The translations under genes and the position numbers were made by a program. Shown in pieces: positions 7,871-17,100 of a stretch of DNA of 24,768 nt (position 1 is the stretch's first letter; every line of letters starts with the position of its first letter). The stretch covers positions 1-24,768 of the forward strand of contig JBGGNE010000293.1 in NCBI GenBank assembly GCA_041287705.1, given 5' to 3'. Below the pieces are notes generated by a model. It searched no databases and was not told the origin of the DNA. It saw nothing but the letters and a program-made list of their open reading frames with translations. This DNA comes from LW23 sp041287705. Its GTDB lineage: Bacteria; Verrucomicrobiota; Verrucomicrobiia; Methylacidiphilales; UBA1321.

Positions 7871-9718
7871 ATGCACACAACTATTCCCCTCTCCATGAAA
7901 TCCCTGCTTGGACGGTGCACCCGGAGCCTGGCAATGGCCGGTATGGCCTGGGTCTCGGTATCGCTCGCGCTTCCGATTTCCCTGAACGCCGAGACAATCA
8001 CAAATGCAGGCATCTTCGGCAACTCCGGCGAACAGGGCGCTACCCTTGTCCGCTTCGCCCCGAAGCAGGCCTCCGGAATGGGTGCCGCCTATGACCGCTT
8101 CGGCACACTGTGGGATCGCGGCGGCGAAGGCGTTCTCAACCGTTACGCACCCGACGGACGCCTCCTTGGCACCTGGAAGATCCCCGCCATTAAGGGCAAC
8201 CCCAGCGGCGGTTCGCTTCAGGATTCCATGCTGCTCATCGGCGATACGCTCCTGATCAAAGATGGCCGCAAACTCTTTACGCTGCCCATAACGGCCGAGC
8301 CTGGTGCGCAACCCGCTCTACTGCCGGTGGAGGCAAACATTCTCTCACCCAGTTCCCACGATGGCTGGGCTGCGGCTGCCCTGGATGGAGAGATCTTCCT
8401 GGTAAATCTGGCCGGCGAGAAGAAACCGATCCTCACCGTAACGGAGCGCCTTTTTGACGTTGAGTTTGGCCCCGAAGGCGGCGTCTACATGCGCACCCTG
8501 CGCGATGTTAAGGGAACCCAGATCATCTCGCGAATTGATGCTGCGGCTCCCGCGGACAACAAAGGCCCCTGGCCCCGCATTGGCAACCGCATGCAATGGA
8601 TTGCCGGAGAAGCTGGCAAACCCGGGCACTGGTTCGCTCACGAAGGTCACGGAACGGTGCGCCGCTTTACCGCGGACTTCAAGCCGGATCCCGGGGTGAT
8701 TCTCGGCGGCAACTCAGGCTCCTTCATTGGTTACGTGCCCGGCAATTATGAGATGGAAAACGGCTGCGGGCTCACGTGGATGGGAGGCAATCTCTATGCG
8801 TTGTCAGGTCGCACAGGCATTCTGCATCTGGTGGAGTGGAAGGAGGACGAAAAGCGCCTGGAGTACGTGCGGCGCATCGGCTGCGTGGCGCGTTGTCCTT
8901 CCATGGGAATCACCAGCAAGGGCAAAGTCTACTACTACGGCGGTATCTGGGAATGGACCGACGGCCCGGATGCTCCACTCATCCATGGTGTCCCGACAAG
9001 AGAAGGCCCGATCGCCTGCACGACCACGGCGGACGATCAGATCATTGCCCCTCTTACGAGCAAGAATGCCAATGATTGCTGGATGCAGGCCACTCGTGGA
9101 GACGGCCCCGCTTCGCGTCACAAGACCGAAATGCTGCCGAAAGATTCCGTCGCCGCAACTATGATTCCCTTCCAGAAGAGGGAAGCGCTCCTCCTGGTCA
9201 ACACTACCGGCAAAGGTGTCGCCCTGCAGCTGGATGGCAAAGGTGAGCCGCAGAAGAAGCTGTTGGACATCGATCTCCAGGGAAGCAAGCCGCTGTCAAA
9301 AATCAGCACGTTATCCACACTGTCTGGCGGCAATATTCTGGCCGCTGCGGATGGCGCCATCGTTGAGTTCGCCCCGGAAGAAGCGACGCCTGGCACTTAC
9401 AAGGAGCTGCGCCGCTGGAACACCTGGACGGCTCCTGCAAATGCCCAGGGTGGCGGCGATTCCTCGTTCGGCGCTCGTGTCAAAGTAGCCTTCAGCAAGA
9501 AGCGGCTCTGGGTATCAGACACCGAAAAGCATCGTGTCCTCTGCTTCACTCTGGGTGCCAGTGGTGAACCGACACTAATTGCCACATACGGCACGTCCGG
9601 CAAGCCCAGTGATGATCTGCTTTCCCTGAATCTTCCAGAGAGCATTGCTGCCAGCGGTGATCGCGCCGTGGTTTTCGATTCCGCCAATCAGCGGATCGTA
9701 AAGCTGGAAATTCGGTAA
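7871..9718 (+). CDS. Secreted beta-propeller (NHL/SMP-30-like) protein, function unknown
   Basis: This 615-residue protein has a signal peptide (basic KSLLGRCTR, hydrophobic MAGMAWVSVSLALPISL, likely cleavage at LNA-ET). The ATG at 7871 is taken as the start, 11 nt after the upstream stop. An in-frame ATG at 7895 gives a more usual signal peptide and is a real alternative; neither has a Shine-Dalgarno sequence. The body has propeller-like repeats such as SAYDRFGTLWDRGGEG-type blades and, near the end, KRLWVSDTEKHRVLCF and RAVVFDSANQRIVKLEI, which are NHL-style blades. It resembles the propeller part of its upstream neighbour but lacks the FlgD-like and CBM9-like domains. The tight spacing suggests one operon. 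No enzymatic residues are recognisable, so it is best called a secreted propeller of unknown ligand. Confidence 0.78.
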   Translation: MHTTIPLSMKSLLGRCTRSLAMAGMAWVSVSLALPISLNAETITNAGIFGNSGEQGATLVRFAPKQASGMGAAYDRFGTLWDRGGEGVLNRYAPDGRLLGTWKIPAIKGNPSGGSLQDSMLLIGDTLLIKDGRKLFTLPITAEPGAQPALLPVEANILSPSSHDGWAAAALDGEIFLVNLAGEKKPILTVTERLFDVEFGPEGGVYMRTLRDVKGTQIISRIDAAAPADNKGPWPRIGNRMQWIAGEAGKPGHWFAHEGHGTVRRFTADFKPDPGVILGGNSGSFIGYVPGNYEMENGCGLTWMGGNLYALSGRTGILHLVEWKEDEKRLEYVRRIGCVARCPSMGITSKGKVYYYGGIWEWTDGPDAPLIHGVPTREGPIACTTTADDQIIAPLTSKNANDCWMQATRGDGPASRHKTEMLPKDSVAATMIPFQKREALLLVNTTGKGVALQLDGKGEPQKKLLDIDLQGSKPLSKISTLSTLSGGNILAAADGAIVEFAPEEATPGTYKELRRWNTWTAPANAQGGGDSSFGARVKVAFSKKRLWVSDTEKHRVLCFTLGASGEPTLIATYGTSGKPSDDLLSLNLPESIAASGDRAVVFDSANQRIVKLEIR

Positions 9719-9752
9719 CTGTGGCACCAGACTATTCAGCGGAGTTAGTTGT

Positions 9753-9788
9753 CGCTCTGTCCAAGCGGTCTACATTAGAGACAGAGCG
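9753..9788. repeat. 9-bp perfect inverted repeat downstream of the propeller operon
   Basis: CGCTCTGTC (9753-9761) and GACAGAGCG (9780-9788) are perfect inverted arms around an 18-nt loop, 34 nt after the stop codon of the second propeller gene. No T-run follows, so it is not a textbook intrinsic terminator. It could be a 3'-end hairpin that protects the operon mRNA or an operator for the regulator downstream. Confidence 0.55.
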
Positions 9789-9835
9789 CCGGATTTGAGC
9801 ACAAAAATACCCTTTTGGTCGGATTCTGACACATT

Positions 9836-9852
9836 GTTAAATATGCATTAAC
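9836..9852. promoter_or_regulatory. Short palindrome upstream of the GntR-type regulator, possible operator
   Basis: GTTAA (9836-9840) and TTAAC (9848-9852) are inverted arms around ATATGCA, in an AT-rich patch about 50 nt before the regulator start. Many GntR-type proteins bind short palindromes in their own promoters. The palindrome is seen; its use as an autoregulatory operator is inference and could be chance. Confidence 0.25.
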
Positions 9853-9884
9853 GAAAAGGCGTGACGTCTCCCTGAAAATACCGT

Positions 9885-9890
9885 AAGGGG
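9885..9890 (+). promoter_or_regulatory. Ribosome binding site supporting a TTG start
   Basis: AAGGGG lies 10 nt before the TTG at 9901. It is one of the few recognisable Shine-Dalgarno sequences here and supports initiating the regulator at TTG. The next ATG in frame (codon 198, 10492) would remove the whole DNA-binding domain. Confidence 0.5.
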
Positions 9891-9900
9891 ATTTCCGACC

Positions 9901-11034
9901 TTGAAATCATCATCCGCCACTACCGATTATCGTGATATCCTCTTGATTCTGAGGAAGAAGAACTTTAAGCCCAATTCTTCCGTTGAACGACAGGTAGCGG
10001 CGCACGTCCGCACCCTGATCGAGAAGAAGAAACTGGCCCCCCACGTGCGCCTTCCACCTATACGCACACTGGCAGAGCTTTGGGATACGAACTACTTCAC
10101 CGTGCAGGCCGCGCTGAGTCGGCTGGTAGGCGAAGGGCTCATTGTGCAAAGCCCAAAGAAGGGAAGCTTTGTCGCTCCTCCCCGCCGCGCCCTGCGTCGC
10201 GCCTGTCTCTACCATGATCAGAATCTGAGCGAAGACTGGCAGAAGGAGTTCTACTCCCTGCTCAACATCACGCTGTATCGCATTCTCTCCATTCGCGGTG
10301 TCATCACCGTTCCCTTCTTCGATCATCGCCCTGTGGAGAAGCAGCACACCGCGCCCGTGGAAATCCGCGATATGGCGCGTGACGGCGAAATCGATGCGGT
10401 CATTGCCACCAGCATAGCCCACTCCGCCCTGCCCTGGCTGCAGAAGCTCGAAGTCCCGGCCGCTTCCCTCATGCTGCCCACGCCGCAGACCGTTATCCGG
10501 CTCGACTACCTGCAAATGGCACGCATGGCCATTGATGAGGCCGTTCTGCTGAAACGGAAGCGCATGGGCCTGATCCACATCTCCATGCCCGTGAAAGCCC
10601 GTCCCAGCCAGGATCTTCTGCTTTCTGAACTGGAGCGTCTGGGTAAAGAAAATGGTATCGAGATCCTCAGCCCTACGGCCTATGAGCCCGCACCGCCAAA
10701 TCACTGGGAGCAAGTTGGTGCGGATCAATGTGATAAACTGCTTCAGGGAGGTGTGCGCCCTGATATCCTGTTTGTCTATCCGGACACCTATATAAGAGGA
10801 GTGGCGACCAGCCTGTTGCGGCATCACATCCGCGTTCCGGAAGATGTCGCCCTTGTATCACATCGTAATAAGGAAAGTTCCATTTACCTTCCTTTTCCTG
10901 TTACCTGGTTAACTGTCAAGATTGAAGACTTTGCACAAGGTCTTATCAAACAGATAGATCGACAGATAACAGGAGAACCGCAGGAGCCTGTTTCGATTCC
11001 TTTTGCCATCGAACGGAGCGGACCATCTATCTAG
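9901..11034 (+). CDS. GntR-family transcriptional regulator with LacI-type sensor domain
   Basis: This 377-residue regulator has a GntR winged helix-turn-helix at about residues 29-95. It shows the family pattern VERQVAAHVRTLIEKKKL, then LPPIRTLAELW, then TVQAALSRLVGEGLI and the wing KKGSFVAPP. About residues 100-370 fit the periplasmic-binding-protein-like sensor of LacI/GalR regulators, including the late VPEDVALVSHRN segment. This GntR plus LacI-type combination is common near carbohydrate genes in Verrucomicrobiota and Lentisphaerota and usually senses a sugar or related small molecule. The TTG start is supported by the Shine-Dalgarno at 9885. It follows the propeller pair in the same direction, separated by 182 nt with two inverted repeats, so it probably has its own promoter and may control the pair, the divergent oxidoreductase, or the giant gene. 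Ligand and targets are unknown. Confidence 0.9.
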   Translation: MKSSSATTDYRDILLILRKKNFKPNSSVERQVAAHVRTLIEKKKLAPHVRLPPIRTLAELWDTNYFTVQAALSRLVGEGLIVQSPKKGSFVAPPRRALRRACLYHDQNLSEDWQKEFYSLLNITLYRILSIRGVITVPFFDHRPVEKQHTAPVEIRDMARDGEIDAVIATSIAHSALPWLQKLEVPAASLMLPTPQTVIRLDYLQMARMAIDEAVLLKRKRMGLIHISMPVKARPSQDLLLSELERLGKENGIEILSPTAYEPAPPNHWEQVGADQCDKLLQGGVRPDILFVYPDTYIRGVATSLLRHHIRVPEDVALVSHRNKESSIYLPFPVTWLTVKIEDFAQGLIKQIDRQITGEPQEPVSIPFAIERSGPSI

Positions 11035-11148
11035 GGTTGCAATACTGGCATAAACGCTTTTCCATCGCGGGCGTATCTGACTACTTTTTATTGTACGGGA
11101 CGTGATTTTTCCCTTCCCCACTAAAATTTTTTCGATAGTCTTTTCCCC

Positions 11149-14100
11149 ATGGCATGGTCGTTTGCTTCGCTCTTATCCTCACGTCGTAAAGATTTACTAG
11201 CGCTTCCTCGCAGAAGTCTTTTGATGGAAACGCTCGAAGACCGCATCTTGTTTGATGCGGTACCGCAGGTAAAAGTTGATATGGCCCCGGGAGGGCCAGC
11301 CGACAATACGATTGATCCGGTCGGCCAGCCGATGATCAATGAGAATTTCAATTTCTCTGTAAGATTCCAGAACACCGGCAGCCAGACAGGCTACGCCCCC
11401 TTCATTGACCTGAAGGTCGCCAAAGGCCTGGATCTGACTGCTGCTCCCACCTACCTGGGCACGGCGCTGACTCAGGTGGCTCATTTTGAGAATACCGGGG
11501 CGGTCGCGCAGAACTTCACGCATCCCTATCTCACCTCACCTGGTAATGTCATAACACTGAATCCCGGCGAGGAATTCTATGTATGGGATCTGCCCTTCGG
11601 CAGCTATGTTCCCGGGCAGCAGCCTCTGGACGTTATGTTCACGGGCAGGACCGACAAGGTGGGTGAAGGAGCCGTTGTAGGCAGCAGTTACCTGCTGAAT
11701 GCCCGCGGTGGCTTTCGTTACGGCCTCACTCCCACAGACGATGCTCCTGCTGATCCCGCGATTATCTCCAGCGGCGGCAATTCCGGTCAGGGCACCGTCA
11801 TTCCCCGCGTTTGGGAAGTGGGCAAGGACCTGTTGATCCACGAAGATGAAACGGCCACAGGCTCCAATTTCGAAGTTCCCTGGGAACTGTCGGTAGACGT
11901 AGCGACAGGAGAGACCGTTGCCAACGTTCAGCTTGTAGATCAGCTGCCCAACAATCTGATGTTCATTCCCACGATTGGGAAAGTTCAGATTTCCATTAAC
12001 GGCGGCGCTTTCACGACCCTTAATTCCGCCCAGTGGACGTTCCGGGATGCCCACAATGGAACGCTCAGCACAGCCGACGATACAGAGCCGGGTGGCACAT
12101 TCACCGTCAATCTTGGCGCCATTACGGGTCAGGCAGGCATGGATGTTCGGGTGCGCTACGTCACTTTCGTACCTGAGTTTGAGCATGACGATGGTGATGC
12201 CAGCGGCAGCAGCCAGTCCGGCAGCACATACGATGGTGACAACGGCAATGGTGTAGACCTCGATCCCATTCTGGATCCCATCACCGGCGCGTCGGATATT
12301 TCCAGGAACGGCGTTAACGGCACGGGCTTCTATGATTTGAACAACAACGGCATTCAGGAGCCCGGCGAAAATACGGTGACGGATAGCGTCGCCACGCCGT
12401 TCCTGACGCCCAATACGGATACTCTTCAGGATCAGTCGCTTGTGGTGCAGAAGTCGGTGACCGGCAATACGGAAAGCTCAAACGACGGCGCGACGCCGAA
12501 CTTCGTTCCGGGTGATTCGCTGACGTACCACATGGATTTCCAGGTGTCGGACTACTTCCAGTTCAATAACCTGTACATGGTGGACAAGATGGGTGACGGT
12601 CAGGTATTCGACGCGGCCCGGCCCGTCACGCTGACCTGGACCGAAGCGGGTGTCACTTATACCGCTACCCTCAACGTGGGTGCGCTGGTTACATCTGTCG
12701 CGAGCTTCGGAAATAGCAACGGGGTTGTCCAGACGCAGTATTTTGCTGGCAGCACGCTTCTCTTCACGACCTATTATAACAGCTCTCAGGCCAACGAAGG
12801 TTTTAACGTTTCGTCGATTGATCCATATCTTAGTTACCTGACGACTCAGGGCGTGGCTAACACGACGTTTACGGGCGGCCAAACCGTTTTCGTGTTCAAC
12901 ATGTCGAACATCATGGCCCAGGCAGCCGGCGCGGCGGGCTCGCCTGGTGGTGCCGGGTCGCTGTTTGGTGGTTATTCGGAAAATCGTGCGGTAAATCGGG
13001 GCGCCACGACCGGTTCACTCTCGTACGGAGCAACGGTCCTTAAGAATTACGTCGGTGTTACGACACTCGATTCATCGATTGACATCGGCGATACCGTCAC
13101 CAACGGGGTCAATATCTACGGCAATGTTATCGAGCTGACAAACACCCAGTCTCTCGTCGGCGACGACAGCGGTACGTCTCTTGTCATTGCTCCGCCCCAG
13201 CTGCAGAAATCCATTTACGCGATCAACGGCGTCAATCCTCCCGCCGTCACCACACTTGGTGCAGGGGACACGATTACCTATCGCCTGGATGTAACGCTGC
13301 CGGTCAGTGATATCGAGCGACTGTCGATAACCGACTTTATTCCTCTGCCAAAGTTCCTGGTTACCGAGCTCCTGCCGGCGAATTTCACGGTCGTCAAGCT
13401 GAGTGCCTGGACGGGTGTGCCGCCTGCGGCCGGTCACCTGGTAGTCGTACTGCCGGATGCCATCTTTGATGCGCTGAATAACAATGCGGGTGCAGATGGT
13501 CTCGCCACCGGACTCTTCCCTAACTTCGTTTTCGATGCGGCGACCAACTCTTTCCGGGTCGATCTGGGTTCGTTTGACCTCCCGATCGGGGCGACTTCCA
13601 ACCTGACGGTCAGCATCTTCTTCACGGTAACGACTCAGTCGACGCCGATGGCGGATGATCTGAAGCTGACTAACCAGCTGGTGGCCACGTATGACAATAC
13701 AGGCGCAACCAACGTGGTGGATGCCAGCATCATCCAGATCACCATTCGCGAGCCGAAAGTAGATATTTACAAGGGCGTTGTTGCCTCCACCCAGGGCGGC
13801 TCGCCCCCATTTACTTCTGGCACCAGCACCGGCGATTTCGCGGATGTCAGCGGCAATGGTATGGTGTACTCTGGGGCGCAGGCCTACCTCAGCGCCGGCC
13901 TGGCTGGTGTTATTGGCGCGGCAAACCTGACGACGGGTACACTTCCTGATGCAGGTGATGTTGTGAGATTTGCCGTTATCGCTCAGAATACCGGTCACAA
14001 CAGTGCCTACAGAGTGCAGTTGCAGGATAAGATCGAAAACAGCTACGATAACACTTTCGCGAATGTTGGCGCGTTTATCTCAGGCACCAATTTTAAGGTT

Positions 14101-17100
14101 TACAATGGCGCTGGCGTCCTTCTCAACCTGGGTACGGACTACACGGTGACCTGGGACAACGGCACCAAAATATTTGTAGTTGAGCTTACGCCCGCATACG
14201 CGCTTCAGGCCGGCAAGGTGGGAACCACGGACGTAACGAATGGTCTGAATTCCATGGTGGTCACGTATGACCTCACGGTTGCCGTGGGTGCCCAGTCGCG
14301 TTCCACTACGACTAACACCGCCAAGCTGACAGCCTATTACAGCACGCCGGGCGCGCCTACCGGCGATAACTTTGTCCCTGTACCGAAGACCGACACGGCG
14401 AACGTTCTCATCCGTCCCCCGCAGTTGGCGCTTGTACTGAACAGCACCAGCGTCACTGAGACTGGCAACAACGGGACAACCCAGGCCACCATTGGTGAGA
14501 CGGCAAACTACACGCTGACCCTCACTGTTCCAGAGGGCTCCACGATCTCCGCAGTCCTCAACGATCTCCTGCAGAGCGGCCTTCTGATCACAGACTTTAC
14601 AGGGGTAAGCGTCAGCGGCGGCGTTGCTTTCACTAATTTCGGTGGTTCAACTGTTAATGTACTCAATTACCTTAATACCAATTTTACAGGGGCAACCAAT
14701 TTTTCGCTAGATCTTGGTGATATTACAAACGCCAATACCGACAACGCTACGGCAGAGACGTTTACCATCACCTACAATGCCGTTATTCAGAATGTAGTGG
14801 GTAATCAGGCAGGTACTAATCTGGATAACGATGCGACGTTGAATTACAAGTATACCGACGTCAATTCTAATGCATCCCCTGCCCCCACACAGCAGAACGC
14901 GCCGCAACTGACGGCGGACGCCACGGACGTGTCTGTCGTCGAGCCCGCACTTGTGCTGGTGAAGGAAGTTGGCACCGCAAACTCTGGTGGTAACCCTACT
15001 GGCACCTATTTTGATGCGGATACGGCGCTGCCCGACGTCTTCGATCCTGCGGACGTTCTTTTCTATCGCTTTACTATCTCCAATGTTTCGGGGCCGACCG
15101 GCTTCAACATCAATCTGACGGACGTACTCCCGATCTCTTTCTTCACAGCCGGAGGCTTCACCCTATTCTCTGCAACTTCCACGCCTGGTGTCACTGGCTT
15201 TACAGGACTTGGGGACTTTAATATTACAGGTGCGAACCTCACGACGACTAACGCCAATATTAGTGTAGGCGCCGGCGGTACCATAACACTTGTTATCAAA
15301 GCCACTCTGCGACCGGATATTTCGCCCAATACTATTGTTTCCAATACGGGTAACCTGAAGTGGACCAGCCTGACCGGGGCAACGGCTCCCATCCTTGCCG
15401 GCAACGCCACAACCCAGGAGCGCACGGGCGCCGACGGCACCGGTGGAGCTCTTAACGACTATTCAGTCGACGAATCAGCAATCGTCCGAATCACCGCGCC
15501 CAAGGTGGATCTGCAGTGGAAAAATGGGACCTTGACGGCGGATGACACGACGGTAACTACCAGCACCGGTGGCGATGTCGTCATTGGTGAACATGCTACG
15601 ATGGACGTTGTGGTAAACGTGCCGGAAGGCGTTACCAACGGGGCCGTTGTGACGGTCACACTCCCGCCAGGCTTCGTTTATGATGCTGCTTCGGCACAGC
15701 TTCTGGTTGATGCCTTCACCGCTGACCAGTTGACGGCTGCCAATGCCATCGGGGCGGGTGCGGTGCAGATGTTCTTTGTATCGGCTGTTGGTAATACCGT
15801 TACGTTTACTTTGGGCGACATTACGGTGCCGACAACGGGAAGCCCGACAAGCAAGGCTTTTGTCATTCGTCTTTCAGGCACCACGACCAACATTGTCGGC
15901 AATCAGGATGGGACTGCGCTCAATTCCAGTGTCGTCCTCAATTATAACAACAGCATTGGTACGGCACAGCCCACGGTAAATGATACTGTGTCTGGTAATA
16001 ACCCGAACATGATTGTGCGGGAGCCGGTGCTGACGCTGACCAAGACGGCCTCGACGATTTCTGCGCTTCCGGATGGCGGCGACAAAGTGACCTATACGCT
16101 GGTACTCAACAATACCAGCACTCAGATGGCCTATGATGTGAAGCTGGTGGATCAACTGGTGGCGCTGCTGGGTGCAGACACTCTCGCCAACATGAATGGC
16201 AGCATTAATGTCACCACCCTTACTGGTTCGGGCACGACGGCCACAAATGCTGACTTCCAGTTCACCTCGAGCGCGGGTTCCTATCTGCTGAGCATCATCA
16301 GCAGCAATGTGGATATCGCAGCCGGAGGCAGTGTGACGCTGCAGTTCACCGCTATCATCTCTTCGAGTGTCAATCCTGCCACTACCATTGGAAACACAGC
16401 GGATATCCGCTGGAGCTCTCTGCCGGGTGGACTGAATGGAGACGATGCCGGCATTATCAGCGAACGCACAGGCTCTACTTTCCCCGCCGGCGGCCCCGCC
16501 ACCGGACTGAATGACTACGGCGCCACCTCTTCGGTAAATATCACCACGGCCGGTCTCAGCGTCTTAAAGGCGGTCACGGGAACGTCGGAATCCAGCACTA
16601 CTGGTTCGAACGTCACGATTGGCGAAATTGTTACCTACACCCTTACCATCACCCTCCCCGATGGCATTACGCCGGATCTGATCATTCAGGATCAGATACC
16701 TGCAGGTCTGCAATATGTTGTGGGAAGCGCTAATGTTGTCTCCGGAACGTTTAACGGTACGCTGGGAACAATGGTAGTAAATGGCGGGCCTTTTGGAAAC
16801 GGTACGGACATCATTTTCGACTTCTCTTCCATCACGGTCACCTCTGCAGAAGGTGTCGCAAATAACGTCTTCACTATTACCTTCCAGGCTCTGGTGCTCG
16901 ACGTACCAGGCAACAGCGGTCTCACGCCTCCCGGCCAGACGACCCTTAACAACACGATAACGTATAACGATGGCAAGGGCGGTACACAGGGAACGCCTTC
17001 CGCCCCGGTCCCCGTAGTTGTAGTTGAGCCAAAGCTGGATATCACCAAGACGATTACCACGCCCGGCGGAACAGGAGATGCACAGAATACCATCTCCTAC

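Noticed and set aside
11091..11127. Promoter for the giant gene from TTGTAC (11091) and TAAAAT (11122)
   Set aside because: The spacing is 25 nt, too long for a sigma-70 promoter. Only the -10-like TAAAAT remains, which is too weak to list.
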